NCBI RefSeq assembly: GCF_900188175.1
Contig: NZ_FZOQ01000005.1
Location: forward strand, 1 to 64,000
DNA: 64,000 nucleotides
DNA from: Pontibacter ummariensis
Lineage (GTDB): Bacteria; Bacteroidota; Bacteroidia; Cytophagales; Hymenobacteraceae
Reading direction: 5' to 3'
The notes beneath the pieces are model-generated. The model was given only the letters and a program-made list of their open reading frames with translations. It did no database searches and was not told the DNA's origin. Both the position numbers and the translations under genes were made by a program. Positions 1 through 9,270 of the stretch are shown piece by piece. Numbering within the stretch: position 1 is the stretch's first letter; each line of letters begins with the position of its first letter.

Positions 1-2
1 AG

Positions 3-65
3 GTGAGCAACACGCTGCTGGTGGGCATGAACCAGCAGGATGTAAAGGCCTATAAACTCAAGTAA
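3..65 (+). CDS. C-terminal end of an unidentified protein (partial)
   Basis: The window opens inside a reading frame that ends with residues VGMNQQDVKAYKLK and a TAA stop at 63-65. Only 20 residues are visible, too few to name a family. The in-frame, unbroken reading and the ordinary amino-acid composition make a real gene end likely. The next gene starts 440 bp downstream on the same strand. Confidence 0.55.
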   Translation: MSNTLLVGMNQQDVKAYKLK

Positions 66-507
66 CATGAAAAAGCTGCTATCTTTTCTCCTGATACGCC
101 TAGGGTATTCACAGAAAGTTCTGCGAACTCCCCTGTTATTTTATAATGTACCAAAGCGGGGTGCTAGTCTCACGTAGGCTGTTAAGCTCTACTAGTCTAA
201 CACTAAAAGTGATTGCTTTCTTACTTTAAATACTTATATTTAAGAAGGTCTTTATCTTGTTAAGACCGGTAATTTTCGAAAGCTTATTGCCTAAGCTACA
301 TATTATAATATATAGCTTAGGCGGGTTAGGTAACTCTAGATATAGAACTAATTAGGGTGTTGCTCTGTAGCTTTCGAGTGCACTTTGTCCGTAACGACCG
401 TCCGCGTAAGCTAGTCACACTGCTGCAGGACTCGATAGTTGCTCTGGAAGGGAAAGAACTGTTGAGCAGGAGTACTTCTTTCGAAGGTTATATAGCAAGA
501 CGTTAAC
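66..507. other. Intergenic stretch with a 10-bp inverted repeat
   Basis: No gene is visible here. The stretch is AT-rich and contains a perfect inverted repeat, GCCTAAGCTA at 289-298 and TAGCTTAGGC at 313-322, around an AT-only core. It lies 220 bp past the upstream stop and 185 bp before the next start and has no T-run, so an operator or a weak terminator are both possible. The promoter of the next gene presumably lies in the last 150 bp, but I see no clear TAnnTTTG box. Confidence 0.4.
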
Positions 508-3500
508 ATGAAACCTTTACCCATGAAAAGACATCATTATTCAGTAGCTTTTCTTGCGGCTGCGTGGGCTTGGTCGGCCTGTAGTAACACGCAACAGCCT
601 ACTGCCATACAGCAGACAGCCGTGATAGAACCTGCCCAAACCGCAGCTGATCGGGATGCCCTCTACGATAAGCTGACAGAAGAAGAGAAAAGACTCCCTG
701 AGAATGCCGTATTAGGTCTGGAAGCAGCAGAGGGATTGGAAGTGAAGCTTTTTGCCTCTGAACCCATGATGGGTAACCCAACTAACATCGATGTGGATGC
801 AAAAGGCCGGGTGTGGGTATGTGAGGCCTACAACTACCGCCCTGAGCTCAACCCGAACAACCCGCAGCGAAAGGAGGGGGACCGCATCCTGATCCTGGAA
901 GACCAGAATGCAGATGGTCGCGCTGATACTGCTAAGGTGTTTTACCAGGGTACAGACATTAATTCTGCCCTTGGCGTGGCGGTGCTGGGGGATAAAGTAA
1001 TCGTATCAAGTAGCCCGAATGTGTTCTTGTTTACAGATACCGATGGGGACGATGTGGCAGACAAGAAGGAGGTGCTGTACACGGGCTTAGGCGGTGAGCA
1101 GCACGACCACGCCATCCACTCCTTCACTTTTGGGCCGGACGGCAAGCTGTACTTCAACTTCGGTAACGAAGGCAAGCAGATACTAGATCGCAACGGAAAG
1201 CCTATAGTTGACAAGGATGGTAAGGTAGTGAACAACAGCGGAAAGCCTTACCGCCAGGGGATGATATTCCGTGTGAATCCGGATGGTACGGAGTTCGAGG
1301 TGCTGGCCCATAACTTCCGCAATAATTATGAAGCAGCTGTAGATTCTTATGGTACCCTATGGCAGTCAGACAACGATGACGACGGGAACCAGGGCGTGCG
1401 CATTAACTACGTGATGGAGTTCGGTAACTACGGCTATACTGATGAAATGACCGGTGCCGGGTGGAGAGCCCGCCGCACGAACATGGAAAAGGAAATCCCA
1501 AAACAGCACTGGCACCAGAACGACCCTGGTTCTATCCCAAACCTGCTGCAGACAGGGGCCGGATCGCCTACAGGCATGGTGGTGTATGAGGGTGAGCTGC
1601 TGCCGGAAGGGTACCGCAACCAAATGATTCACACGGATGCCGGTCCTAATACCGTCAGAGCTTACCCTGTAACAAAAGACGGAGCAGGCTATAAAGCGGA
1701 GGTAGTACCTTTGGTAGAGGGCGTGCGCGACCAATGGTTCCGCCCTTCCGACTTAAGTGTAGCACCAGACGGCTCTATTTATGTGGCTGACTGGTACGAT
1801 CCAGGCGTGGGCGGGCACCAGATGGCGGACCTGAACAGAGGACGCATTTTCAGAATTGCGCCTCCTGCAACACCTTACAAAACACCAAAACTTGATCTGT
1901 CTTCTCCGGAAGGAGCTGTTAAAGCCCTACAAAGCCCTAACCTGGCTACGCGCTACCTGGCTTGGGACAAGCTGAACACATGGGGGGAAAAGGCCGAGCC
2001 TGCCCTGCAAGCGCTGTGGAAGTCCGACCACGAACGCTATAGGGCAAGAGCCCTATGGCTGCTGGCGAAGATCGAGGGCAAAAGCGACCAGTACATCCGG
2101 GAGGCACTCCAGGATGAGAATCCTGATATCCGAATCACTGGGCTCCGCATTGCCCGACAGGAAAAGGAGAACGTGATTCCTTACGTGAAGCAGTTGGTAA
2201 AGGACCCAAGCCCCCAAGTGCGACGTGAGGCGGCAATTGCCCTCCGTCACAACAAGTCGGCTGAGGCTCCTGCTCTATGGGCTGAGCTGGCACAACAGTA
2301 CGACGGTCAGGATCGCTGGTACCTGGAGGCGCTGGGCATTGGGGCCGATGAGCAATGGGATAAGTTCCTGGTAGCCTATCAGGGAAAAGTGGGTAAAGAT
2401 CTGACAAGTAAAGCTAACCGTGATATTGTCTGGCGTTCCAGAACCGGCCTTGCCTTACCTTATCTTGCCCAATACATCTCGGATGCCAACGCTACATCGG
2501 CAGACATCGCAAAGTACTTCCGTGCTTTTGACTTCATTCAAGATCCGGCCAAGGAAGGTATCCTGCTTGCCCTTCTCGAAAACCAGGGGCCGCATAAGCA
2601 GGAAGTTAAGCAGATTGCGCTGAACCACATAAACCCGGCTATTTTACCTAAAACCCCTAAGCTAAAGGCAGCTTTAGATGAAACGCTGATAGCCATGAAG
2701 GGAACACAGGAATTTGTTGACTTGGTGGGACGTTATAAGCTAAAGAACCAAAACGAGGAGCTGCTTAACATTACCGTAGCTTACCCCGACAGCAGTATTG
2801 GGGTAGCTTCAGCCAGGTTGCTGTTTGATATGGGAGGTGCTGGTCTTCTGAAAAAGGCTGTAACGAGCAAAGATAAAGACAGGTCAGCAGCTGTACTTAG
2901 AGCTTTAGGACGTATAAACAGTAATGAGTCCATGGACCTGATTCAGGAAGTTGTGATGGACAAGGCTGCCGACATGGACACCCGGAAAGTTGCCGTGAAG
3001 GCATTGGGCACAGGCTGGAACGGAGAAGAGCGCCTGATGCACGTGGTGAAGGAAGGCAAGCTGCCTAAAGAAATGGAACCTGCCGCGTCCTCAGCCCTGG
3101 CGGGAGCCATGCGCACCGCCATACGCGATGAGGCCCTTAAGTACCTAAACGTTGCCAATGCAACAGGCGGAAAACCTTTACCACCGATCGGTGAACTAGT
3201 AATGCGGAGTGGCGATGTGCTCAAAGGCAAGCAAGTGTACCAGCAGGTGTGCAGTACCTGCCATCAGGTAGGGAGCGAAGGGTCGAACTTTGGCCCGGCC
3301 TTAACGCAGATCGGCAGCAAACTTACAAAGGACGCGCTTTATGTGTCTATCATACATCCTGATGCCGGAATAAGCTTTGGCTATGAAGGCTATCTGATTA
3401 AATTGAAGGACGGAAGTGGCACAGCAGGTATTATCTCCAGCGAGACAGAAAACGAAATTGAGGTAGTGAGCCCGGGCGGCATTAAGAACCGGTATGATAA

Positions 3501-3648
3501 GTCGGCGGTTGCTTCTAAAACACAAATGGAGAACTCCTTTATGCCATCCAACTTACAGCAGGCCATGTCGGAACAGGACCTGGTAGACCTGGTAGAATAC
3601 ATGTACTCCCTTAAGAAGCCAACAGAGAAAGGCTCTGCCAGTAGGTAA
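508..3648 (+). CDS. Propeller/HEAT/cytochrome c lipoprotein (PVC-type heme-binding dehydrogenase family)
   Basis: This 1046-residue exported protein has a lipobox ending WSAC near residue 25, so it is probably anchored in a membrane facing the periplasm. Residues about 70-480 resemble the six-bladed propeller of membrane-bound dehydrogenase / sorbosone-dehydrogenase-like proteins (repeated FGPDGKLY and VAPDGSIYVADWYDPG motifs). Residues about 490-880 are helical repeats of HEAT type, and about 905-1035 form a cytochrome c domain with a CSTCH heme site near residue 915. Such proteins are thought to oxidise sugars or related compounds and pass electrons to a heme, but the substrate is not known. 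A second ATG (523) five codons in would serve equally well. It is followed at once by a hydroxypyruvate-isomerase-like gene, which suggests joint carbohydrate metabolism. Confidence 0.8.
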   Translation: MKPLPMKRHHYSVAFLAAAWAWSACSNTQQPTAIQQTAVIEPAQTAADRDALYDKLTEEEKRLPENAVLGLEAAEGLEVKLFASEPMMGNPTNIDVDAKGRVWVCEAYNYRPELNPNNPQRKEGDRILILEDQNADGRADTAKVFYQGTDINSALGVAVLGDKVIVSSSPNVFLFTDTDGDDVADKKEVLYTGLGGEQHDHAIHSFTFGPDGKLYFNFGNEGKQILDRNGKPIVDKDGKVVNNSGKPYRQGMIFRVNPDGTEFEVLAHNFRNNYEAAVDSYGTLWQSDNDDDGNQGVRINYVMEFGNYGYTDEMTGAGWRARRTNMEKEIPKQHWHQNDPGSIPNLLQTGAGSPTGMVVYEGELLPEGYRNQMIHTDAGPNTVRAYPVTKDGAGYKAEVVPLVEGVRDQWFRPSDLSVAPDGSIYVADWYDPGVGGHQMADLNRGRIFRIAPPATPYKTPKLDLSSPEGAVKALQSPNLATRYLAWDKLNTWGEKAEPALQALWKSDHERYRARALWLLAKIEGKSDQYIREALQDENPDIRITGLRIARQEKENVIPYVKQLVKDPSPQVRREAAIALRHNKSAEAPALWAELAQQYDGQDRWYLEALGIGADEQWDKFLVAYQGKVGKDLTSKANRDIVWRSRTGLALPYLAQYISDANATSADIAKYFRAFDFIQDPAKEGILLALLENQGPHKQEVKQIALNHINPAILPKTPKLKAALDETLIAMKGTQEFVDLVGRYKLKNQNEELLNITVAYPDSSIGVASARLLFDMGGAGLLKKAVTSKDKDRSAAVLRALGRINSNESMDLIQEVVMDKAADMDTRKVAVKALGTGWNGEERLMHVVKEGKLPKEMEPAASSALAGAMRTAIRDEALKYLNVANATGGKPLPPIGELVMRSGDVLKGKQVYQQVCSTCHQVGSEGSNFGPALTQIGSKLTKDALYVSIIHPDAGISFGYEGYLIKLKDGSGTAGIISSETENEIEVVSPGGIKNRYDKSAVASKTQMENSFMPSNLQQAMSEQDLVDLVEYMYSLKKPTEKGSASR

Positions 3649-3696
3649 GCTACTTTGACGAAAAAGACTTTGACCAGACTCAAAAAGAATACGGAT

Positions 3697-4581
3697 ATGA
3701 AAGACCAACATACACGCCGCACAGCCCTGAAGAATTTAGCTGGTGGGGCAGCCCTTTTTACCTCTGCTATGCTGTTGCCAGAGCCGTTAAGGGCAGCTGA
3801 TGTAAAGGAGGTAAAACTAAAAGGCAGGGTGAAGCACTCTGTGTGTAAATGGTGCTACAAGGACATACCGCTGGAGGAGCTGTGCAAGGCTGCTAAGGAA
3901 GTAGGCCTGTCCTCCATCGAGCTTCTTGGCCCCGACGAGTGGCCTACGCTGAAGAAGTACGACCTGACCTGTGCCATGGCTTGGGGCGCCGAGAAAAGCC
4001 TGACAGAGGGTTTCAATAACCCTAAATACCACGACGAGCTGGTGGAGCGTTACGAGGCGATGATTCCGAAAGTGGCTAATGCCGGCTTAGACAACCTGAT
4101 CTGTTTTTCGGGCAACCGCAACGGCATCAGCGATGAGGAGGGCCTGGAGAACTGTGCCAAAGGGCTAAAGCGCCTGATGAAGACAGCCGAAAAGCACAAG
4201 GTAACCCTGTCGATGGAGTTGCTCAACAGCAAAGTGAATCACAAGGACTATCAGTGCGATCATACGAAGTGGGGGGTAGAACTGGCAAAGATGATCGGCT
4301 CGGAACGCTTTAAATTGCTTTATGATATCTACCACATGCAGATCATGGAAGGAGACGTGATTAGCACGATCAAAGAGTACCATCCTTACATTTCGCATTA
4401 CCATACTGCCGGTGTGCCTGGTCGTAACGAGATCGACAGTACGCAAGAGCTGTACTACCCTGCCATTATGAAAGCCATAGTTGATACAGGCTTTAAGGGG
4501 TTTGTGGGGCAGGAGTTTATTCCTAGGTCAGGAAATCCGCTTGCGTCTTTAAAGGAAAGCATTATAACATGTGATGTGTAG
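3697..4581 (+). CDS. Hydroxypyruvate isomerase-like TIM-barrel protein, Tat-exported
   Basis: A 294-residue sugar-phosphate isomerase/epimerase family (AP endonuclease 2-like TIM barrel) protein. An N-terminal RRTALKN twin-arginine motif, hydrophobic stretch and Ala-rich cleavage region point to Tat export. Metal-site residues of the hydroxypyruvate isomerase group are visible: Glu in LSMELLNS, Asp and His in LLYDIYHMQ, Glu in FVGQEF. I chose ATG 3697 because the TTG at 3655 would put 14 basic residues before the twin arginines. The gene begins 48 bp after the cytochrome/propeller gene on the same strand, so the two are probably co-transcribed. The substrate is unknown; a role on a keto-sugar made by the upstream dehydrogenase is inference. 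Confidence 0.8.
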   Translation: MKDQHTRRTALKNLAGGAALFTSAMLLPEPLRAADVKEVKLKGRVKHSVCKWCYKDIPLEELCKAAKEVGLSSIELLGPDEWPTLKKYDLTCAMAWGAEKSLTEGFNNPKYHDELVERYEAMIPKVANAGLDNLICFSGNRNGISDEEGLENCAKGLKRLMKTAEKHKVTLSMELLNSKVNHKDYQCDHTKWGVELAKMIGSERFKLLYDIYHMQIMEGDVISTIKEYHPYISHYHTAGVPGRNEIDSTQELYYPAIMKAIVDTGFKGFVGQEFIPRSGNPLASLKESIITCDV

Positions 4582-4637
4582 ACAGTATAGAGGTCTGAGG
4601 CAGCTCAAAGCCATATTAGCTTAAAGTAAAAAAACAC

Positions 4638-4681
4638 AGATGCTGTAGTTAATCAGGTAAACAGGTAGTGCGACAGCATCT
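4638..4681 (+). promoter_or_regulatory. Hairpin upstream of the second TIM-barrel gene
   Basis: AGATGCTGT (4638-4646) and ACAGCATCT (4673-4681) form a 9-bp perfect stem with a 26-nt loop, 15 bp before the ATG at 4697. It has no T-run, so it is more likely a leader structure or operator than a terminator. The function is unknown. Confidence 0.3.
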
Positions 4682-4696
4682 ATAATACTAACTTAT

Positions 4697-5626
4697 ATGA
4701 GAAGAAGTGAATTTCTAAAAAGCAGCCTTTTGGGTGCTGTCGCTCTTACAGGTGGAACTTCCGTGCTCGCAGGAAGCTCTAGCTATCCTGCCGGTAAGAG
4801 AGCAGGCAGTACTTTTAATCTAAATTATGCCCCCCACTTTGGCATGTTTAAAGAGTCAGCCGGAGACGACCTGATAAAGCAACTCAGGTTTATGCGGGAT
4901 CAGGGTTTCACCGCCCTAGAGGATAATGGCATGATGGGACGCCCGGTAAGCGAACAGGAGAGGATAGGAAAAGAACTCGACCGTTTAGGCATGACCATGG
5001 GCGTATTTGTAGTTGACAAAGGAGGTAATTCCCAAAACACACTTGCCGCAGGAAAGCAGGAACATGTTGACATCTTTTTGAGTGGGTGCAAGCGAGCTGT
5101 GGATGTGGCCAAACGTGTAAATGCGAAGTGGGTGACTGTTGTTCCTGGCGACTTTGAAAGGAACTTGCCGATAGGCGTTCAGACAGCACATGTAATTGAG
5201 GCTTTACGCAGGGGGGCAGAGATATTAGAGCCACACGGGATTACAATGGTTTTAGAGCCCCTCAGTGATTCTCCTAACCTTTTCCTGCGCACTTCTGATC
5301 AGACGTATATGATCTGCAAAGCTGTTAACAGCCCCTCTTGTAAACTCTTGTTTGATGTTTACCACATGCAGAAGAATGAGGGACATATCATCAACAACCT
5401 AAATCATACTTGGGATGAGATCGCCTACATACAGATAGGGGATAACCCTGGGAGGAACGAGCCTACCACGGGTGAGATTAACTACAAGAACGTGTTCAAG
5501 CACATTTATGAGAAAGGTTACAAAGGCGTAATGGGTATGGAGCATGGTAAAGCCAGAAAAGGAAAAGAGGGAGAAGTAGCCCTTATTAAAGCGTATAGAG
5601 AGGTTGATAACTTTATGCAGGTATAG
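4697..5626 (+). CDS. Hydroxypyruvate isomerase-like TIM-barrel protein (intact paralogue)
   Basis: A 309-residue TIM-barrel protein of the sugar-phosphate isomerase/epimerase family, with an N-terminal MRRSEFLKSS signal of the Bacteroidota Tat type. Expected metal and base residues appear in MVLEPLSD, LLFDVYHMQKNEG and GVMGMEHG. It is closely related to the broken gene at 9709-11326: both begin with MRRS and share FNLNYAPH, MRDQGF/MHDQGF and the DNPGRNEPTTGEINY block, so one arose by duplication. It is also more distantly related to the gene just upstream. It is separated from the upstream gene by 115 bp and a small hairpin and ends at a bidirectional terminator. The substrate cannot be named from sequence. 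Confidence 0.8.
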   Translation: MRRSEFLKSSLLGAVALTGGTSVLAGSSSYPAGKRAGSTFNLNYAPHFGMFKESAGDDLIKQLRFMRDQGFTALEDNGMMGRPVSEQERIGKELDRLGMTMGVFVVDKGGNSQNTLAAGKQEHVDIFLSGCKRAVDVAKRVNAKWVTVVPGDFERNLPIGVQTAHVIEALRRGAEILEPHGITMVLEPLSDSPNLFLRTSDQTYMICKAVNSPSCKLLFDVYHMQKNEGHIINNLNHTWDEIAYIQIGDNPGRNEPTTGEINYKNVFKHIYEKGYKGVMGMEHGKARKGKEGEVALIKAYREVDNFMQV

Positions 5627-5670
5627 ATCAGAACAACTAGATTAACAAACAGCTGAGCCAGCTGTGCAAA

Positions 5671-5719
5671 ACAGTGAACAAGCTCCTGACCTTATCATAG
5701 GAATTTGCTTGTTTACTGT
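5671..5719. terminator. Bidirectional terminator between convergent genes
   Basis: ACAGTGAACAAGC (5671-5683) pairs with GCTTGTTTACTGT (5707-5719) with one mismatch. It sits between the convergent TIM-barrel (+) and apbE (-) genes. Confidence 0.55.
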
Positions 5720-5746
5720 TGCTACTTCAGCTCTGTTAGAATCTTT

Positions 5747-6748
5747 CTATTTCATCAACTTGTAGAAGCCGCTTGTCGCAGTATCCGCTACTGAGTCATC
5801 TGCTTTACGGTAAATGAAGTAGGCCTCCAGTTCTTTCTGCCTGTTTACGAACCTGAAGGCTTTTTCCAGTCCCATTCCCATTATAGCATTATCATAAGCA
5901 TCGGCTGTGATGGCGTCTTCTGCCCAGACAGTCACGCTTATCAACTCGTTGTCTAAGGGGTAACCGCTTTTAGGATTTATTAAATGTGAGATTTTTTTGG
6001 AGCCACTTTGATAGAACTTTCTGTAGTTGCCAGAGGAAGTTACTGCTCCAGCCTCTAATGTGATAATTTTCTGTATAGGGAAAGGATTCTTGGAATTATT
6101 TTCCACAAGTCCCTCAATGCCTATAGCCATTGGATTTCCGCTGGGCTGTTTGCGTCCTTTCACCCGAACTTCGCCACCTAGCTCTATCAAGTAATTCCTA
6201 ATGCCTTTTTGCTCCATAGAATTTGCTAACACATCTACAGTATAACCCTGGGCTATGCCATTAACGTCTATGCAGACACAAGGAGTGCTTTTCTGCAGAT
6301 ACTCCTTGTTAAGGCTTACTTTGTCTGTGCCTACACACTTTAGTAAGGCCTGAATAGAAGCTGAATCAGGTAGCGTCGCAATAGGTTCAACCCCAAATCC
6401 CCAAGCCTGAACGAGGGGTTGGACGGTGATGTCGAAAGCCCCATCTGTTTTGTTTGAGACCTCTAGTGCTTTCTCGACCACATTTTGTAGGTAGCCATCT
6501 ACCTTTAGTCCTGATTCGGAACGGTTGAACTTGTTTATGAGCGAGTAAGGTTTATAGATGGAAAGAGAACTGTCGAGTTGAGCTAGGATATAAGTTATCT
6601 CGGCCTTTGTTATACTGCTGTCTTCCGCATAATAGGTTATCTGATAGCTTGTTCCCTGTGCAAAGCCCCTGATCCTGAATTGTCGTAAATCTGCCTTGTT
6701 GAAAACGAAAGGGAGCAGAGTGAAGAGGCAGAGCAGTAAGAGTCGCAT
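5747..6748 (-). CDS. apbE: FAD:protein FMN transferase (ApbE family)
   Basis: A 333-residue ApbE-family protein. ApbE enzymes attach FMN covalently to a Thr of exported flavoproteins such as Rnf/Nqr subunits. An uncleaved or cleaved hydrophobic leader (LLLLCLFTLLPFVF) indicates periplasmic location; there is no lipobox. Family blocks are present: DVNGIAQGYTVD, a YLIELGGEV turn, AVTSSGNYRKF, the HLINPKSGYP segment and the metal-binding AEDAITADAYDNAIMGMG region near the C terminus. No flavinylation target is evident in the window. The neighbours are carbohydrate genes, so its partner may be elsewhere in the genome. Confidence 0.88.
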   Translation of the reverse strand: MRLLLLCLFTLLPFVFNKADLRQFRIRGFAQGTSYQITYYAEDSSITKAEITYILAQLDSSLSIYKPYSLINKFNRSESGLKVDGYLQNVVEKALEVSNKTDGAFDITVQPLVQAWGFGVEPIATLPDSASIQALLKCVGTDKVSLNKEYLQKSTPCVCIDVNGIAQGYTVDVLANSMEQKGIRNYLIELGGEVRVKGRKQPSGNPMAIGIEGLVENNSKNPFPIQKIITLEAGAVTSSGNYRKFYQSGSKKISHLINPKSGYPLDNELISVTVWAEDAITADAYDNAIMGMGLEKAFRFVNRQKELEAYFIYRKADDSVADTATSGFYKLMK

Positions 6749-6819
6749 AGTTCAGACAAAGTAATTCCTTAATGAGTATCTGTTGATAAGATGAAAAGGC
6801 TCCTGCACTACAAGTATAA

Positions 6820-6878
6820 AAGAGGTTGCTCTATCCACTAAGCCGTCTCGACAGCTGTTGTTTCCGTAGCAACCTCTT
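6820..6878 (-). terminator. Terminator after the Gfo/Idh/MocA gene
   Basis: On the minus strand an 11-bp perfect stem (AAGAGGTTGCT / AGCAACCTCTT) is followed by TTTTATA. It lies 22 bp past the stop of the oxidoreductase gene and before apbE. The 37-nt loop is long, so it may be weak. Confidence 0.5.
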
Positions 6879-6900
6879 ATAGTAATAAAACAGTGTTTTA

Positions 6901-8220
6901 CTAGATTACTTTTGTTTTACCTGGCATTGGAACAGGATAAAACCCATTGGCATCCGGCAGTACTTTAGGCTTTGCATCCCAGGCAAAAGTCTCTGGCATA
7001 AGACTTATATTAGAGTTCAAGGCATCCTCCCACTTTATTTCCTGTCCGGAGTAGGTAGCGTACCGGCCTAAGAGTGATGTCATGGTACTCATTGCAGCGC
7101 GCTCAGCATCGGCAAACTTATACTCGCCTGCCTCTATGGCAGCGAATAGTTCATCATGCTCGGCTTGGTAGGGATTAGGGTCGTTTTTGCCGGCATGGTT
7201 ATACAAGGTGTTCCCTTTGTAATCCCATAGCTTTCCGTCATTGTTTGCAGAAAGGTACACTCTACCCTTTGTCCCTTGGAAGCTTTCATCTACCCGGTTT
7301 TTGGTGCCCTCATAGTGGCGGCATTGGCTTTGGACCACGGACCCATCTGCATATAAGAACTCTACTGTGTGATTGTCGAAGATTTCCCCGTACTCTTTCC
7401 CTGTTCGCTGGTAACGGCTTCCTGTTCCCTGTGCTGAAACCGGGTAGCTGTTCTTCACCCAGTTGGCGACGTCTATGTTGTGCACGTGTTGCTCGGTAAT
7501 ATGGTCTCCACAGAGCCAATTGAAGTAGTACCAGTTTCGCATTTGGTATTCCATCTCAGTTTGGTTGGCTTCTCGGGGACGAACCCATACGCCGCCGCTG
7601 TTCCAATAAACCTGCCCTGAAATCACATCACCTATAGCCCCATCCTCTATGCGCTTGATTGTCTCACGGTAATTATTTTGGTAACGACGCTGTAAGCCCA
7701 CCACTACATTTAGTTTCTTTTGCTTCGCCTCTTCAGCAGCGGCCAAAACTTTACGGATACCCGGCGAATCTGTCGCAACAGGTTTTTCCATAAACACGTG
7801 CTTGTTTCGTTTCACGGCCTCCTCAAAATGGATAGGCCTGAAACCCGGAGGCGTAGCGAGCAGCACGACATCCGCTTCGGCTATAGCTTGTTTGTACCCG
7901 TCAAACCCTACAAACTTCTTGCTTTCAGGGACATAGACCTTAGCTTTTCCAAACTTCCCGAATAGGCTGTTGTAACTGTCGTCCAATCGGTCACGAAACG
8001 CATCAGCCATGGCAACTAATTTTACGTCATTCTTTGTTGCCAAAGCTTGGAAAGCTGCTCCTGTACCTCGGCCGCCACAACCTACTAGGGCAATCTTAAT
8101 AGTACCTTTTCCGGCTGCATAGGCGCCTGCAAAGGGAAGGCTACTCAGTACTGCTCCACCAGCAAGTATGGCAGATGCTTTTAAGAACTCTCTTCGCTTA
8201 CTTGAGTCAAAGTCTTTCAT
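6901..8220 (-). CDS. Gfo/Idh/MocA family oxidoreductase, Tat-exported
   Basis: A 439-residue NAD(P)-dependent oxidoreductase. The N terminus has a twin-arginine signal (SKRREFLKASA followed by a hydrophobic stretch ending GAYAAG). The Rossmann motif is VGCGGRGTGAAF, and the family EKPVATD motif follows with the catalytic Lys. A long C-terminal sheet domain includes a CRHYEGT segment and an AERAAMSTMTSLLGR helix typical of the large Bacteroidota/Planctomycetota subgroup. It lies 36 bp downstream of the formylglycine-type gene on the same strand, forming a two-gene operon that ends at the hairpin near 6850. Its cofactor in the periplasm is probably tightly bound nucleotide, as in related glucose-fructose oxidoreductase; the substrate is unknown. 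Confidence 0.88.
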   Translation of the reverse strand: MKDFDSSKRREFLKASAILAGGAVLSSLPFAGAYAAGKGTIKIALVGCGGRGTGAAFQALATKNDVKLVAMADAFRDRLDDSYNSLFGKFGKAKVYVPESKKFVGFDGYKQAIAEADVVLLATPPGFRPIHFEEAVKRNKHVFMEKPVATDSPGIRKVLAAAEEAKQKKLNVVVGLQRRYQNNYRETIKRIEDGAIGDVISGQVYWNSGGVWVRPREANQTEMEYQMRNWYYFNWLCGDHITEQHVHNIDVANWVKNSYPVSAQGTGSRYQRTGKEYGEIFDNHTVEFLYADGSVVQSQCRHYEGTKNRVDESFQGTKGRVYLSANNDGKLWDYKGNTLYNHAGKNDPNPYQAEHDELFAAIEAGEYKFADAERAAMSTMTSLLGRYATYSGQEIKWEDALNSNISLMPETFAWDAKPKVLPDANGFYPVPMPGKTKVI

Positions 8221-8256
8221 GCTGTTTTAGGATTTAGGGTTTAGCGTTAATTTGAT

Positions 8257-9270
8257 TCAATAGTCAGGTGTTGGCTTCTGGTTGTAATAAGCCTCTATTT
8301 CAGCCTTAGATGGCGGGGTTACGGGGCGTACGAGCCGGAGACCAACGAAGGGCGCTTCTGGAAACCACCAGTTACTCTTGGGTATCTGCGGGTCGATCCT
8401 CTTCCATCTTGGGTCTGAGCCCTGTCTGTTGGCAGAACGGAGTGCAGCTGTTTCATCTTCGAATGAGCCACCTCTAATGACATGTGGGTATAACTTTTCG
8501 GGTATAGCGACAGGGTTGCTTATTGCTTTGTTTTTAAATCTTTTATAATAATCTGGTATGTATTGGTCCATAGTCCACTCGGCTACATTGCCGTGCATGT
8601 CATAAAGCCCCCATGCATTCGGCTTTTTGCTTCCGACCGGGTGTGTCTCCTTATCGCTGTTAGCCTGGTACCACGCGTACTCCTCAAGTCCGGCTGTGTC
8701 ATCACCAAAGGAAAATGCCGTCGTTGTGCCTGCTCTGCTGGCATACTCCCATTCTGCTTCAGTTGGTAACCGGTAGAAGATGCCCGTTCTGGTATACAGC
8801 CACTTGCAGAACTGAATGGCTGCGTATTGGGTCATTCCGACAGCAGGGTGACTTTCTTTACCCATACCAAAAGTCATATCCAAGTAAGGCTTTGTGGGCC
8901 GCGTGACGGCATCTACTTCTGCACTCACAGAGCCATTACTTTGGGTAATTTCATAATCTTTGTAAACGAACAGTTCAAAAATGTCCCACGTTACTTCGTG
9001 TTTGCCTATCCAGAAGGGACTGACTTTTACCAGGTGCTGAGGCCCCTCATCTTCCTCTCTACCCTCTTCACCTGCTGGGCTACCCATAATAAATTCCCCT
9101 CCAGAAACAGCCACCATATCAAACTTCAGGTTAGTGCCTGCAATTTCCTGAGTATAGCTCTGTTCACCATTGAGTTGCTGGGAGTACGCAGCGTTTAGTG
9201 TAAGGGGTAATACAACGAGTCCGGTTAAGAGTGCTTTACAAGAGCAGTTTAGAATGTTCATTCCAGTCAC
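8257..9270 (-). CDS. Formylglycine-generating enzyme-like (SUMF1/FGE-sulfatase domain) exported protein
   Basis: A 337-residue protein with a signal peptide and one FGE-sulfatase domain: FVSGG-type start GGEFIMGSP, VKVSPFWIGKHEVTW, YRLPTEAEWEYASRAGT, WGLYDMHGNVAEWTMD, and the terminal RGGSF ... FVGLRLVR. The active-site cysteine pair of true formylglycine-generating enzymes is absent in the corresponding RSANRQGSD segment, and no sulfatase is nearby. It is therefore better read as a non-catalytic or differently acting relative that may assist the Gfo/Idh/MocA protein encoded 36 bp downstream. The start ATG at 9268-9270 precedes MNILNCSCKALL. An alternative start eight to ten residues away cannot be excluded. 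Confidence 0.82.
   Translation of the reverse strand: MTGMNILNCSCKALLTGLVVLPLTLNAAYSQQLNGEQSYTQEIAGTNLKFDMVAVSGGEFIMGSPAGEEGREEDEGPQHLVKVSPFWIGKHEVTWDIFELFVYKDYEITQSNGSVSAEVDAVTRPTKPYLDMTFGMGKESHPAVGMTQYAAIQFCKWLYTRTGIFYRLPTEAEWEYASRAGTTTAFSFGDDTAGLEEYAWYQANSDKETHPVGSKKPNAWGLYDMHGNVAEWTMDQYIPDYYKRFKNKAISNPVAIPEKLYPHVIRGGSFEDETAALRSANRQGSDPRWKRIDPQIPKSNWWFPEAPFVGLRLVRPVTPPSKAEIEAYYNQKPTPDY

Noticed and set aside
289..322. Inverted repeat as a terminator of the first partial gene
   Set aside because: It lies 220 bp after the stop and lacks a T-run.
1366..1734. Minus-strand open frame inside the propeller/cytochrome gene
   Set aside because: It is a shadow of a well-supported gene on the other strand, like the other antisense frames in this window.
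3655..3696. TTG start extending the first TIM-barrel gene
   Set aside because: The added residues are a Lys-rich run before the Tat signal; ATG 3697 gives a normal twin-arginine signal.
8257..9270. True sulfatase-activating formylglycine enzyme
   Set aside because: No Cys in the active-site segment and no sulfatase gene in the window.
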